From: an uncultured Saprospiraceae bacterium
Lineage (GTDB): Bacteria > Bacteroidota > Bacteroidia > Chitinophagales > Saprospiraceae
Assembly: GCA_938028705.1 (NCBI GenBank)
Contig: CALIZI010000232.1
Coordinates: forward strand, 1-45,518
DNA: 45,518 nucleotides
Direction: 5' to 3'
In this document: positions 33,515 through 42,620 of the stretch, one piece after another
Numbering within the stretch: position 1 is the stretch's first letter
Layout of the letters: each line of letters starts with the position of its first letter
Program-made: the position numbers and the translations under genes
The notes under the pieces: generated by a model
Databases searched by the model: none
Told to the model about the DNA's origin: nothing
Seen by the model: only the letters and a program-made list of their open reading frames with translations

Positions 33515-35680
33515 TTATTTTTTAGCTTCTTCAATTATTTTTTCAGCCAAGTTCTTAGGAACATTTGCATAGTGCGAAAATTCCATAGAAGAGTTGGCGC
33601 GACCTGATGTAATGGTACGCAACTGTGTGACGTAACCAAACATTTCAGAAAGTGGCACATCAGCTGTAATAGAAACTGCTCCGCCTGTGCGTGGCTCTTG
33701 ACCTTTGGGTAAGCCGCGACGACGGTTCAAGTCACCAATCACTGAACCGGTATATTCTTCCGGTGTGATGATTTCCAATTTCATAATCGGCTCTTGCAAG
33801 ACTGAACCTGCTTTTCCGGCAGCAGCTCTGAAACCTTCTTTTGCACAAAGTTCAAAAGCGATAGGCTTGGAATCCACTGCGTGCATGCCACCGTCATATA
33901 CCCGAACTTTCATAGAGTCAATGGTATATCCGGCGAGTACGCCATTGTCCATCATCGCCAAGAAACCGTCTTTGATTGGTTTTTGGTAGTTTTTATCAAT
34001 AGAACCACCTGTGATTGCCCAATCAAATTGTAATTTCTCTTTGCCGTTTTTGAACTCCTCGCTTTCCAAAAATTCTTCGTCGGCAGGACCGAGTTCGAAC
34101 TGCATATCTGCGAAGAGACCTGAACCACCTGATTGTTTTTTCAATCGCTCGCGGTGGTCAACTACTTTGGTTAAGGCTTCTTTATAGTTTACTTGTGGTT
34201 GTCCTTGACTACATTCTACCCCAAACTCACGTCTCAGGCGGTCAACAATAACTTCCAAGTGCAACTCTCCCATACCACTGATAATGGTCTGGCTGGTATG
34301 TTCGTCTGTACGTACTTTGAATGTTGGGTCTTCTTCAGCTAATTTTGCCAAGCCCATACCCAATTTATCAAAGTCTTTTTGAGACTTAGGCTCTACTGCA
34401 ATGGCAATAACAGGGTCGGGGAAGGTCATATCTTCAAGTACGATAGGATGTTTTTCGTCACAAAGTGTATCACCTGTACGAATGTTTTTGAAACCAACAC
34501 CCGCTGCAATATCTCCAGCCTCTACTCTATCAATCGGATTTTGCTTATTGGAATGCATTTGATAAATCCGTGAGATACGCTCTTTTTTGCCGGAGCGTGT
34601 ATTTTTCACGTAAGAACCTGCATCCAAAGCACCGGAATAAACACGGAAGAAACACAAACGACCTACGTAAGGGTCAGTGGCAATTTTGAATGCCAAAGCC
34701 GCAAAAGGTTCGTCAGCACTTGGCTTACGTTTGAGTGGTTCGTCTGTATCAGGGTGTGTACCTTCTACCGCATCAATATCTAATGGTGAGGGTAAGAATG
34801 CACAAACCGCATCCAATAATAACTGAACACCTTTATTTTTAAAGGCAGAACCGCACATCATTGGAATTATTTTCATATCAATCACCGCTGCACGAATCGC
34901 ATCACGCAAATCCTGACGAGTGATAGAATCCGGATCTTCAAAGAATTTTTCGAGTAAGCCGTCGTCGTATTCAGCCACTTGCTCTACGAGGTTGGCGCGG
35001 TATTTCGCTACATCCTCAGCAATATCGGCTGGAATATCTATGACTTCAAACTCCATTCCCATGGTTTCATCGTTCCAGATAATCGCCTGATTATCAAGCA
35101 AATCAACAACACCTTTAAACTCATGCTCTGCGCCAATGGGGTAAACGATAGGTACGGGATTGGCTCCTAATTTTTCTTTGACCTGATTACATACGTCGAA
35201 GAAATCGGCACCGGAACGGTCCATTTTATTGACAAAACCGATACGCGGTACTTTGTAACGGTCTGCTTGTCGCCATACGGTTTCGGACTGTGGCTCTACA
35301 CCACCTACGGCGCAAAATAAAGCTACCGTACCATCCAAAACTCTTAATGAACGCTCTACCTCAACGGTAAAATCAACGTGACCGGGCGTATCAATGATAT
35401 TTAAAGCATATTCATTATTATCCCATTTCCACTCTGTTTTGGTGGCGGCAGAAGTAATCGTGATACCACGCTCCTGTTCTTGCTCCATCCAATCCATAGT
35501 GGCACCACCATCGTGTACTTCACCGATTTTGTGTGTCAAACCTGTATAATACAGGATGCGTTCTGTGGTTGTGGTTTTGCCGGCATCAATGTGTGCGGCA
35601 ATACCTATATTGCGCGTAAATGTTAAGTCTTTTGACATCGCCTTTTTACTTTTAGGAGCTTCTTTTACTACAGGATTCAT
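33515..35680 (-). CDS. fusA: Elongation factor G
   Basis: 721 aa. G1 [12 protein letters not shown]3 [22 protein letters not shown]4 [10 protein letters not shown], then domains II-V ending in [20 protein letters not shown]. GTPase that drives translocation and, with RRF, ribosome recycling. The first 14 residues ([14 protein letters not shown]) are unlike typical EF-G, so the start may be the ATG at 35638 ([18 protein letters not shown]). Sits between rpsG and rpsJ as in the str operon. Confidence 0.97.
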   Translation of the reverse strand: MNPVVKEAPKSKKAMSKDLTFTRNIGIAAHIDAGKTTTTERILYYTGLTHKIGEVHDGGATMDWMEQEQERGITITSAATKTEWKWDNNEYALNIIDTPGHVDFTVEVERSLRVLDGTVALFCAVGGVEPQSETVWRQADRYKVPRIGFVNKMDRSGADFFDVCNQVKEKLGANPVPIVYPIGAEHEFKGVVDLLDNQAIIWNDETMGMEFEVIDIPADIAEDVAKYRANLVEQVAEYDDGLLEKFFEDPDSITRQDLRDAIRAAVIDMKIIPMMCGSAFKNKGVQLLLDAVCAFLPSPLDIDAVEGTHPDTDEPLKRKPSADEPFAALAFKIATDPYVGRLCFFRVYSGALDAGSYVKNTRSGKKERISRIYQMHSNKQNPIDRVEAGDIAAGVGFKNIRTGDTLCDEKHPIVLEDMTFPDPVIAIAVEPKSQKDFDKLGMGLAKLAEEDPTFKVRTDEHTSQTIISGMGELHLEVIVDRLRREFGVECSQGQPQVNYKEALTKVVDHRERLKKQSGGSGLFADMQFELGPADEEFLESEEFKNGKEKLQFDWAITGGSIDKNYQKPIKDGFLAMMDNGVLAGYTIDSMKVRVYDGGMHAVDSKPIAFELCAKEGFRAAAGKAGSVLQEPIMKLEIITPEEYTGSVIGDLNRRRGLPKGQEPRTGGAVSITADVPLSEMFGYVTQLRTITSGRANSSMEFSHYANVPKNLAEKIIEEAKK

Positions 35681-35794
35681 GATTGTTATTAATAAAGATG
35701 AATGTAATGAACGGACAATTTTTTGCCCAATCTTTTAAATAATTTAGTAATCTCTGTGTGAGTTTAGTTTGTTATTTGTTACACTCAATTTAAA

Positions 35795-35865
35795 AAATTC
35801 CAAATTTGAATTATCAAATTCCAATGAAATTGAATTGGAAATTTGGAATGTGTTTTTTGGAATTT
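35795..35865. repeat. AATTCCAAATTT inverted arms, fusA-rpsG gap
   Basis: ATTCCAAATTTGAATTATCA (35798-35817) followed by AATTCCAATG, against CATTCCAAATTTCC read on the other strand (35838-35850). Forms a long imperfect hairpin; similar AATTTGGAATTTGG words also occur at 3340-3356. Confidence 0.6.
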
Positions 35866-35875
35866 TTTGAATGAT

Positions 35876-36340
35876 TTATCTGAAGTGAGCAAATGCTCTG
35901 TTGGATTCTGCCATTCTGTGGGTGTCTTCTTTTTTCTTGACTGCCGCACCTTCGCCTTTCTCCGCTGCCATGATTTCGGCTGCCAATTTTTGAGCCATAC
36001 CTTTTCCGCTGCGTTTGCGTGCAAAGCCAATCATCCATTTCATACCTTTGGATACTTTGGTTGCCGGACGTATCTCGGTAGGAATCTGGAAGGTCGCACC
36101 ACCGATACGGCGACTACGCACTGCGATTCCGGGCATGACATTGTTCAAGGCTTTTTTCCAAACGTTGTGTGGATCTTTATTGGTTTTTTCCGCAATGATG
36201 TCCATAGCATCGTAAAAAATCTCGAATGCTAAGTTCTTTTTGCCACTGTACATCATATTGTTGACGAACTGTGTCACCATTGGGTCGTTATAACGCGGGT
36301 CTGGTAAGAGTACCCGTGGTTTTGGCTTCCTTTTTCTCAT
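35876..36340 (-). CDS. rpsG: Ribosomal protein uS7
   Basis: 154 aa. [60 protein letters not shown], and the C-terminal [19 protein letters not shown]. Nucleates the 30S head and in E. coli represses the str operon. Normal length. Confidence 0.98.
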   Translation of the reverse strand: MRKRKPKPRVLLPDPRYNDPMVTQFVNNMMYSGKKNLAFEIFYDAMDIIAEKTNKDPHNVWKKALNNVMPGIAVRSRRIGGATFQIPTEIRPATKVSKGMKWMIGFARKRSGKGMAQKLAAEIMAAEKGEGAAVKKKEDTHRMAESNRAFAHFR

Positions 36341-36369
36341 ATTAAATTGTATTAGAGGAACACGTTATT

Positions 36370-36421
36370 AAGTGCAAGTTCATCCCGATAGTTATCGGGA
36401 CAAGTACAAGTTCAGCACTTT
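36370..36421. repeat. AAGTGCAAGTTC hairpin with CCCGAT palindrome, rpsG-rpsL gap
   Basis: AAGTGCAAGTTC (36370-36381), central TCCCGATAGTTATCGGGA (36383-36400), and ACAAGTTCAGCACTT (36407-36421). The outer arms contain the AAGTTC words seen at other loci. Confidence 0.7.
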
Positions 36422-36440
36422 GGCGTTCGTAATTATCAAA

Positions 36441-36815
36441 TTATTTCTTAGGTCTTTTAGCTCCGTATTTAGAGCGACTTTGCAAACGACCCTCTACACC
36501 GGCTGTATCCAATGCACCGCGCACTATGGTGTAACGTACACCGGGAAGGTCTTTTACACGTCCGCCACGAATCAACACGATGGAGTGTTCTTGCAAGTTG
36601 TGTCCTTCGCCGGGAATGTATGCAATGACCTCAATGTTGTTGGTCAAACGTACTTTGGCGACTTTACGCAATGCAGAGTTTGGTTTCTTAGGTGTGGTCG
36701 TATATACACGAGTGCATACACCACGCTTTTGTGGACAAGAATCCAAGGCTCTGGATTTACTCGCTACCTTGATTTGCTTTCTACCCTTGCGAACCAGTTG
36801 ATTGATCGTAGGCAT
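36441..36815 (-). CDS. rpsL: Ribosomal protein uS12
   Basis: 124 aa. [40 protein letters not shown] and [19 protein letters not shown]. The two lysine positions where streptomycin-resistance changes usually occur (TPKKPN, GRVKDLP) are unchanged. Decoding-centre protein. First gene of the cluster; a promoter lies 116 nt upstream. Confidence 0.98.
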   Translation of the reverse strand: MPTINQLVRKGRKQIKVASKSRALDSCPQKRGVCTRVYTTTPKKPNSALRKVAKVRLTNNIEVIAYIPGEGHNLQEHSIVLIRGGRVKDLPGVRYTIVRGALDTAGVEGRLQSRSKYGAKRPKK

Positions 36816-36930
36816 TATATTCTATTTATTTGATAGTTGTATGAACAACCGATGAAATTTTTGTTAATTTTTTGCTCGAAAAACAGGCATTTTTGGGCTT
36901 TTCATCCCAATGCCTTCTCCAAAGCGAGTG

Positions 36931-36960
36931 CAAAGGTAGTGACTTTTTTTGGCATTTCAA
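36931..36960 (-). promoter_or_regulatory. str-cluster promoter TTG-N19-TACCTTTG
   Basis: On the minus strand TTG (36958-36960) and TACCTTTG (36931-36938) are 19 nt apart, an ideal Bacteroidota -33/-7 pair, giving a leader of about 110 nt before rpsL. A second -7-like box TAAATTTGCACC lies at 36972-36979. Confidence 0.7.
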
Positions 36961-37023
36961 ATAGTGAGGTGCAAATTTATTTGGTTTTGAGGATGTGAAA
37001 AGGGAGTATTATGGTGTTTGCAC

Positions 37024-37055
37024 AAAAAAAGACCCGTCAAAAGGACAGGTCTTTT
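37024..37055 (-). terminator. Terminator with shared AAAAGACC/GGTCTTTT stem
   Basis: On the minus strand AAAAGACCTGTC-CTTTT-GACGGGTC then seven T. Lies 30 nt after the 66-aa lipoprotein gene. Confidence 0.85.
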
Positions 37056-37084
37056 ATATTTTCAATGAAAACAAAACTGCAAGA

Positions 37085-37285
37085 TCAACCGCCACCACCA
37101 CAGCCGCCGCCGTCTCTGTTGCCATGTCCGTCGCAATTTCCGTCATCAAATCCCCTATCACTTCCGGCTTCTTGTGTTGTCACATTCCTATCGGGTTGAG
37201 CATACTCATTTTTTTCGCATGAAACGAAAGCAGTCATCAAGATACCTACTGCAAATGCCGATAATATTAGTTTTAATATTCTCAT
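37085..37285 (-). CDS. Small lipoprotein, Gly/Asp-rich (paralogue 1)
   Basis: 66 aa. Signal peptide MRILKLILSAFAVGILMTAF followed by the lipobox cysteine in VSC (Cys23), then EKNEYAQPD and a Gly/Asp/His/Cys-rich tail (GGGCGGGG). It should be a lipid-anchored envelope protein; the Gly/Asp tail might bind metal, which is only a guess. It is clearly paralogous to the gene at 37433 (LMTAFxSCEKNEYAQPD identical core). Confidence 0.8.
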   Translation of the reverse strand: MRILKLILSAFAVGILMTAFVSCEKNEYAQPDRNVTTQEAGSDRGFDDGNCDGHGNRDGGGCGGGG

Positions 37286-37374
37286 AATTTTTAAATTTTA
37301 TTTGCGTGATTTTTGTCAAATAAGAAATGTTGTACTAATGTGATAACAATATACGAAGAAAAATGTTGGGTTGC

Positions 37375-37408
37375 AAAAAAAAGACCCGCCAAAAATGGCA
37401 GGTCTTTT
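37375..37408 (-). terminator. Terminator with shared AAAAGACC/GGTCTTTT stem
   Basis: Minus strand AAAAGACCTGCC-ATTTTT-GGCGGGTC then eight T, 25 nt after the 73-aa lipoprotein gene. The inner stem differs from its neighbours while the outer stem is constant. Confidence 0.85.
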
Positions 37409-37432
37409 ATATTATTGGTGGGAGTGACGAGA

Positions 37433-37654
37433 TCATCCTCCGTCTCCACCCTCACTTCCCTCTCTACCTTCACCTTCACAGCCTCCGTAGTTATATTCCT
37501 CTCCTTCCCAGTCATCATAGCCTCTGTCACTTTCCGGGGTTTGCACAGAAATGCCTTTGTCAGGTTGGGCATATTCGTTTTTTTCGCATGACATAAAAGC
37601 TGTCATCAGGATACTCACAACAAATGCCGACATTAATAATTTTGAAATTCGCAT
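37433..37654 (-). CDS. Small lipoprotein, Gly/Glu-rich (paralogue 2)
   Basis: 73 aa. MRISKLLMSAFVVSILMTAF, lipobox Cys23 (MSC), EKNEYAQPDKG, then a Glu/Gly/Tyr-rich tail ending in GGDGG. Same layout as the gene at 37085, so the pair arose by tandem duplication, each copy keeping its own terminator. Predicted envelope lipoprotein of unknown role. Confidence 0.8.
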   Translation of the reverse strand: MRISKLLMSAFVVSILMTAFMSCEKNEYAQPDKGISVQTPESDRGYDDWEGEEYNYGGCEGEGREGSEGGDGG

Positions 37655-37744
37655 AATTTTGAAATTTTATGTACATTATTAATTTAAGCACGAATTAGCA
37701 TATCGATATTAACGAGAGCTAATGAAAAAAGTTGGGGTCTGGAC

Positions 37745-37776
37745 AAAAAAAGACCTACCAAAATGGTAGGTCTTTT
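37745..37776 (-). terminator. Terminator with shared AAAAGACC/GGTCTTTT stem
   Basis: Minus strand AAAAGACCTACC-ATTTT-GGTAGGTC then seven T, 36 nt after the DUF4435 gene. All stem pairs are Watson-Crick. Confidence 0.88.
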
Positions 37777-37811
37777 ATATCAGTTTAAAATCATCAAATA
37801 AATTTGACTGA

Positions 37812-38753
37812 TTATATTTTTTGTTTTATATCGTTTACCAATTGGTCTATCTGCCAGTAGCCTGTGTAGGTGATTGTATTTCGCAAACCATTCAAATATG
37901 CTGCCTTCGTCACTCCTTTACTCCGCTTGGCTTTACGATCATTATCCAATAATTTGTTGTTGATATTATTAATCACTTTTGGTCTGCCTGTCTTTTCGAG
38001 GTCTATCAAGCCATGTCCTTTTATGGATAAATAGGTTTCTGCGATAGCTATTTTTTTGCTCGACAAGTATTTTTTCATGTTCTTGATTTCTTGTGGAGTA
38101 TAAATGCCTTGCAGATTTGATAGTTTCGCATTGACTTTAGTTTGGAGTTGATTGAGTTCGTTTTTTCCATTATTGGAAAGGTCGGGAGGGCGAGAGATTT
38201 TACACGTATTCTGGAAATCGTTAATGGAAAATTGTCCGTCTTTTTTCTTTTCACTCAATACAGACAGCACAAATAATTCATAAATGATACCCGAATAATC
38301 TGTTAGAAAAATATTGAAATCAAAAGTGTTTTGTCCTGTCAGTTGTTGAATGATACTTTGAAGATTAGCGGCAAAACAATAATGATTTTCTATGGAATAG
38401 GTGTAGGTTTGAAAAACAATATCGGTAGAGCTAAAGCTATGTGTATCAAGCAGATAATTGTAGTCGCTATCTACACAGACGATGAATTGTGCATCTGTAT
38501 GCGAGTAAAATTTAACACATTCTCCGCTTCCGCTTCTGTATTCTCCTTTCGCACTTGCCGCTATATTTGAATTATAATAAAACTCGTATTGCTTGTCGGG
38601 TTTGGCGTGTTTGAATACATTGCGCCAGAAATATTCATCTTCTTCGCCTTCGATATATACGGCTGCATCTGCATTCAAAAAGTCAATTGCTTGAGATTTC
38701 AAAAATGCACTAATTGAATCGTATTCAACCGAAGTATTTATGGAATCAGTCAT
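37812..38753 (-). CDS. DUF4435 TOPRIM-like protein (AriB-like)
   Basis: 313 aa. VYIEGEEDEYFWRNVF (32-47) supplies the TOPRIM Glu and the W-R motif; VDSDYNYL (94-101) the D-x-D; YSIENHYC (119-126) is the typical DUF4435 third motif. In PARIS defence systems a DUF4435 nuclease (AriB) is held by an AAA ATPase (AriA) and, when released by a phage anti-restriction protein, cleaves a host tRNA. The ATPase gene upstream overlaps this one by eight bases, as expected for coupled partners. Its assignment to PARIS rather than another ATPase-DUF4435 pair is inferred. Confidence 0.8.
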   Translation of the reverse strand: MTDSINTSVEYDSISAFLKSQAIDFLNADAAVYIEGEEDEYFWRNVFKHAKPDKQYEFYYNSNIAASAKGEYRSGSGECVKFYSHTDAQFIVCVDSDYNYLLDTHSFSSTDIVFQTYTYSIENHYCFAANLQSIIQQLTGQNTFDFNIFLTDYSGIIYELFVLSVLSEKKKDGQFSINDFQNTCKISRPPDLSNNGKNELNQLQTKVNAKLSNLQGIYTPQEIKNMKKYLSSKKIAIAETYLSIKGHGLIDLEKTGRPKVINNINNKLLDNDRKAKRSKGVTKAAYLNGLRNTITYTGYWQIDQLVNDIKQKI

Positions 38754-39687
38754 AAAACAGTTCTTCTATTCTAAACCTTTTATAGCCCCAACCTTTGCCG
38801 AATATTCCCGGTGAGTGTGTAGCAATAATTAACTGACAGTTAGGATTTAATGCTCTTAATGTATTTATTAATTTTTGTTGCCAAATGATATGCAACGATA
38901 TTTCAGGCTCATCTAAAAGTAACACAGAGGGCTGTTCATCTTGAAGAAAGACTGTAAAAAAGATAAGAAGTAGTTGTTTTTCGCCTGCCGATAAATCGTG
39001 AATAAAAATATCTTTCCCCTGTCCTTTATGATGAAATTTAATACTACTTGTCTTTTCGTCTGTTAATATTTCTTTGTGTGAATGTTCAAAATATTCATTG
39101 ATTGTAGAGAAGAACGTTTGTATTTTCTGTTGATATTTTTGATAATCCTCAATATCGCCTGATGTATTCGCTAATTTATTTAAGCGATAGTCCAAAAAAG
39201 TATAGGAGTCCTGCTTTTCTTTTCTGAAAATGAGGTCTTCTAATCCAATTTCTAATAATGTTCTCATTCGTAATCTTGGGTCAGCATTATCAAAATTCTT
39301 TAGTATTCTTTCTGCCCTTGACATTGAAATAGGAACGTCAAATGTGTTTAAATTTGATATTTTTTCAACAGAGTAAGTTCCCCACCCTTGTTCATCTCCA
39401 ATTAATTGTTCTGTATTATTAAATCTTATTTCGACCTTTGTTTGATGAGATGAAAATTTCATTTTTTTATGAAAATCATTACCGTTGTATTCATCTAATA
39501 AGACATTCAAATAAGGTTCATTAAAAATATTCTCAATTATCCTAAAAATAGTCGTCTTGCCACTCCCATTAATGCCCACTAAAATATTGACATCATCATT
39601 CAGTTCCCATTTAAAATGATAACGCCCCCATAGATTGTTAATTTCTACAGTATTTATTTTTTCAACACGACGAGAATCATTCTGCAT
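38746..39687 (-). CDS. AAA/ABC-type ATPase (AriA-like), partner of DUF4435
   Basis: 313 aa from MQNDSRRVEKINTVEINNLW. Walker A GINGSGKTT (38-46), signature LSAGEKQ (232-238), Walker B VLLLDEPE (255-262) and H-loop THSPG (290-294): the SMC/OLD-like AAA15/AAA21 fold. A start at 39774 would translate the terminator hairpin (RPAVLVGLF), so it is rejected. In PARIS, AriA assembles into a cage that senses phage proteins and restrains AriB. This ATPase may be shorter than described AriA proteins, so it may be a compact relative. Promoter box TATATTTG at 39725. Confidence 0.8.
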   Translation of the reverse strand: MQNDSRRVEKINTVEINNLWGRYHFKWELNDDVNILVGINGSGKTTIFRIIENIFNEPYLNVLLDEYNGNDFHKKMKFSSHQTKVEIRFNNTEQLIGDEQGWGTYSVEKISNLNTFDVPISMSRAERILKNFDNADPRLRMRTLLEIGLEDLIFRKEKQDSYTFLDYRLNKLANTSGDIEDYQKYQQKIQTFFSTINEYFEHSHKEILTDEKTSSIKFHHKGQGKDIFIHDLSAGEKQLLLIFFTVFLQDEQPSVLLLDEPEISLHIIWQQKLINTLRALNPNCQLIIATHSPGIFGKGWGYKRFRIEELFYD

Positions 39688-39724
39688 ATCTAAATAAAAA
39701 TAATAAACAAAATTTAAACAAATA

Positions 39725-39732
39725 CAAATATA
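39725..39732 (-). promoter_or_regulatory. -7 promoter box TATATTTG
   Basis: Minus strand TATATTTG, 38 nt before the ATPase ATG, directly after the atpG terminator. No TTG at ideal spacing. It would give the defence pair its own transcript. Confidence 0.4.
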
Positions 39733-39733
39733 C

Positions 39734-39765
39734 AAAAAAAGACCCACCAAAACGGCAGGTCTTTT
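39734..39765 (-). terminator. Terminator with shared AAAAGACC/GGTCTTTT stem, after atpG
   Basis: Minus strand AAAAGACCTGCC-GTTTT-GGTGGGTC then seven T; two G-T wobbles inside the stem. Ends the atp cluster 64 nt after atpG. Confidence 0.85.
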
Positions 39766-39801
39766 ATATCTCAAACGAAATTTAAACTTAAACTTCGACT
39801 T

Positions 39802-39819
39802 TTCCGATAGCTATCGGAA
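39802..39819. repeat. CCGATAGCTATCGG palindrome
   Basis: TTCCGATAGCTATCGGAA just after the atpG stop, one of at least six copies in the window (5052, 22356, 24316, 31425, 36383, 39802), always intergenic. Confidence 0.8.
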
Positions 39820-39828
39820 TAAACTTAA

Positions 39829-40731
39829 TTACCCTTCCAGCGCAGCCACACCACCCACAATCTCCGAAATCTCTCTCGTAATCGCTTCCTGACGCGCTTT
39901 GTTGTAGTCAATTTTCAGTTCTTTCAGAAGGTCGTCGGCATTTTCGGTGGCTTTATCCATAGCGGTCATACGTGCGCCATGCTCGGATGCGTGTGTATCG
40001 AGCAGGTACTTATGGAATTGTGTTTTGAGGATAGACGGCACCATGTGTTCCAATAATTCATTGGCAGATGGCTCGAAGATAAACAAAGCGTTTTGTCCGC
40101 CTTTGCTGTCGTCGCCTTCGGTAGCTTCCGGTTCTACTTTTTGTATCGGCAAAAACTGTTCGGTCTTGTAATATTGTACGGCTGCATTTTTAAATTCGCC
40201 GTAGGCAACTTCAATTTTATCGTACGTTTTATTATCAAAACTATCCATGATAGCTTGCGATACCAATGCCGTATTTCCAAAAGACAGGTCTTCAAAAAGC
40301 GCGACATTATCCATAATAAAATTGATGTCCTTATAACGATTTTTGAAATAATCGTAGCCTTTTTTACCAATAAACATCATCGAAAGATTCCCTGCCTCAC
40401 GTTGTGGCGCATATTTTTCTATCAGTTTTACCGCTTCTTTATTGATAAAACTATTGAAGGCACCACAAAGTCCTCTATTGGAGGTCACGACGACTATCAA
40501 TACATTTTTTTCCTCTCTTTCTAAGGCGTAGGAGATTTCCACCTCACCACTCAGATTAGAAACAATATTGGAGAGCATCGCATTTTGCTTGACCGAATAC
40601 GGGCGCATCTGTACGATAGCCTGTTGCGCTCTACGCAGCTTCGCCGCAGATACCATTTTCATTGCTTTGGTAATCTGCATCGTCGATTTAATCGAACTGA
40701 TACGGTCTCTGACTTCTTTTAAATTCGCCAT
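39829..40731 (-). CDS. atpG: ATP synthase F1 gamma subunit
   Basis: 300 aa. MANLKEVRDRISSIKSTMQI TKAMKMVSAAKLRRAQ at the N-terminus and RMTAMDKATENADDLL...NKARQEAITREISEIVGGVAAL at the C-terminus form the central coiled-coil shaft. Normal length. Last atp gene here, followed by a terminator. Confidence 0.97.
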   Translation of the reverse strand: MANLKEVRDRISSIKSTMQITKAMKMVSAAKLRRAQQAIVQMRPYSVKQNAMLSNIVSNLSGEVEISYALEREEKNVLIVVVTSNRGLCGAFNSFINKEAVKLIEKYAPQREAGNLSMMFIGKKGYDYFKNRYKDINFIMDNVALFEDLSFGNTALVSQAIMDSFDNKTYDKIEVAYGEFKNAAVQYYKTEQFLPIQKVEPEATEGDDSKGGQNALFIFEPSANELLEHMVPSILKTQFHKYLLDTHASEHGARMTAMDKATENADDLLKELKIDYNKARQEAITREISEIVGGVAALEG

Positions 40732-40737
40732 GTTAGC

Positions 40738-40951
40738 GATAGTGTTGTAGTATCGTAGTGTTGAAGTGTTGTTGTGTTGTTGTGTTGAAGTGTTGTTGTG
40801 TTGTTGTGTTGCTGTATTGTAGTATTATTGTATTGATTATATCATATTTAAAATACAAAACATCAAAACGATAATACGATAACACGATAACACGATAACA
40901 CAGTAACACGTCAGCACCACAACACTACGACACCACAACACCAAAACACCA
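40738..40951. repeat. GTGTTGTT octamer inverted arms, atpA-atpG gap
   Basis: Left arm 40738-40838: at least ten octamers, GTGTTGAA, GTGTTGTT, GTGTTGTT repeated, then drifting to GTATTGTA. Right arm 40850-40951: ACGATAACACGATAACACGA, then CACCACAACACTACGACACC and similar, its complement. The clearest example of the locus-specific arm pattern. Confidence 0.9.
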
Positions 40952-40952
40952 A

Positions 40953-42536
40953 TTAACGATATTGTTTAGATAAATTGGCAGCCAATTCCTTGATGGTCTT
41001 GATAGCTTCGTCTGATAATTTACCTGATTTGAACGTATCTAATACGCCTTTGTGATTTTGCTCCAATTCGGTGAGGAAGATAGATTCAAATTCCTTCACT
41101 TTATCCACCGGTACATCTTTCAACAAACCTTGCGAACCCAAATAAATAATCGCCACTTGTTTTTCTACCGCTACCGGAGAATATTGTGACTGTTTGAGGA
41201 TTTCTACATTACGTGCGCCTTTGTCGAGTACAGCTTTGGTGGCTGCATCAAGGTCGGAACCGAACTTAGCAAATGCCTCTAACTCACGATATTGTGCTTG
41301 GTCGAGTTTGAGTGTACCCGATACTTTTTTCATCGACTTTATCTGTGCCGAACCACCTACACGCGAAACAGAAACTCCTACATTAATCGCCGGCAATACA
41401 CCTGCGTTGAAAAGGTTGGATTCGAGGAAGATTTGACCGTCGGTAATCGAAATTACGTTGGTCGGGATATAGGCAGAAACGTCACCCGCTTGGGTTTCGA
41501 CAATCGGTAATGCGGTCAATGAACCACCCCCTTTGATGAGTCCGGCTTTCTTCAAAGACTCTGGCAAATCGTTCATTTGATTCGCAATGCCATCATTATT
41601 AATGATTTTGGCAGCACGCTCCAAAAGGCGAGAGTGAAGGTAGAATACATCACCCGGATAAGCCTCGCGCCCCGGTGGACGACGTAGCAACAAAGACACT
41701 TCGCGGTAAGCCACAGCTTGCTTGGAAAGGTCATCGTAAATAATCAATGCCGGACGACCTGTATCACGGAAATACTCACCGATACAAGCTCCTGCAAATG
41801 GTGCGTAAAACTGCAAAGGTGCAGGGTCGGCAGCCGAAGCGGATACGATAACGGTGTAGTCCATAGCTCCGTTTTCTTCCAATGTCTTAGCAACTTGGGC
41901 AACGGTAGAGGCTTTTTGACCTACGGCTACATATACGCAATAAACTGGTTCGCCAGCTTCAAAAAATTCTTTTTGGTTGATGATGGTGTCAATCGCAATC
42001 GCAGATTTTCCTGTTTGGCGGTCACCGATAATCAACTCCCGTTGTCCACGCCCAATCGGAATCATCGCATCAATGGCTTTGATACCCGTTTGTAGCGGTT
42101 CGCTCACAGGCTGACGATAGATAACACCCGGTGCTTTACGCTCCAATGGCATTTCGTAAGTAGTGCCTGTAATCGGTCCGCGCCCGTCGATAGGTGCGCC
42201 GAGTCCATCGACTACACGTCCGACCATGCCTTCACCCACATTGAGCGAAGCAATACGACCTGTACGACGCACTACATCGCCTTCCTTAATCGCATCAGAA
42301 CTACCCATGAGTACGACACCCACGTTGTCTTCTTCCAGATTAAGTACGATGGCTTGGATTTCATTATCGAATTTGACCAACTCACCCGCACGAACATTAT
42401 TGAGTCCGTAAACACGAGCGATACCGTCACCTACTTCGAGTACCGTACCTACTTCCTCCAGGTCAGAAGTGGTCTTGAAACCGGAAATTTGTTCTTTTAA
42501 TATTGCTGATATTTCATCAGGTTTGACATCAACCAT
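40953..42536 (-). CDS. atpA: ATP synthase F1 alpha subunit
   Basis: 527 aa. Walker [14 protein letters not shown] (about 171-183), [45 protein letters not shown], and the arginine-finger [10 protein letters not shown] region. Non-catalytic nucleotide-binding subunit of the alpha3-beta3 hexamer. Normal length; atpD is not in the window, as usual in Bacteroidota. Confidence 0.98.
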   Translation of the reverse strand: MVDVKPDEISAILKEQISGFKTTSDLEEVGTVLEVGDGIARVYGLNNVRAGELVKFDNEIQAIVLNLEEDNVGVVLMGSSDAIKEGDVVRRTGRIASLNVGEGMVGRVVDGLGAPIDGRGPITGTTYEMPLERKAPGVIYRQPVSEPLQTGIKAIDAMIPIGRGQRELIIGDRQTGKSAIAIDTIINQKEFFEAGEPVYCVYVAVGQKASTVAQVAKTLEENGAMDYTVIVSASAADPAPLQFYAPFAGACIGEYFRDTGRPALIIYDDLSKQAVAYREVSLLLRRPPGREAYPGDVFYLHSRLLERAAKIINNDGIANQMNDLPESLKKAGLIKGGGSLTALPIVETQAGDVSAYIPTNVISITDGQIFLESNLFNAGVLPAINVGVSVSRVGGSAQIKSMKKVSGTLKLDQAQYRELEAFAKFGSDLDAATKAVLDKGARNVEILKQSQYSPVAVEKQVAIIYLGSQGLLKDVPVDKVKEFESIFLTELEQNHKGVLDTFKSGKLSDEAIKTIKELAANLSKQYR

Positions 42537-42547
42537 AATATATAATT

Positions 42548-42620
42548 TTAATGGTTAATGGTGAACGGTTAATGGTTAATGGTTACATTAACCATTAATC
42601 ATTAACCATTAACCATTAAT
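42548..42620. repeat. GGTTAAT inverted arms filling the atpA-atpH gap
   Basis: Left arm 42548-42581 (TTAATGGTTAATGGTGAACG, then GTTAATGGTTAATGG). Right arm 42584-42620 (ACATTAACCATTAATCATTA, then CCATTAACCATTAATTA). Nearly perfect hairpin spanning the entire 83-bp gap; same word as at 4850-5245. Confidence 0.88.

Noticed and set aside
39688-39774. N-terminal extension of the ATPase (29 residues)
   Set aside because: It is the translation of the atpG terminator hairpin and its AT-rich flank; the ATG at 39687 leaves a complete ATPase.
40738-40951. CRISPR-like array of short repeats
   Set aside because: Units are 8 nt with no unique spacers and are mirrored, and no cas gene is present.
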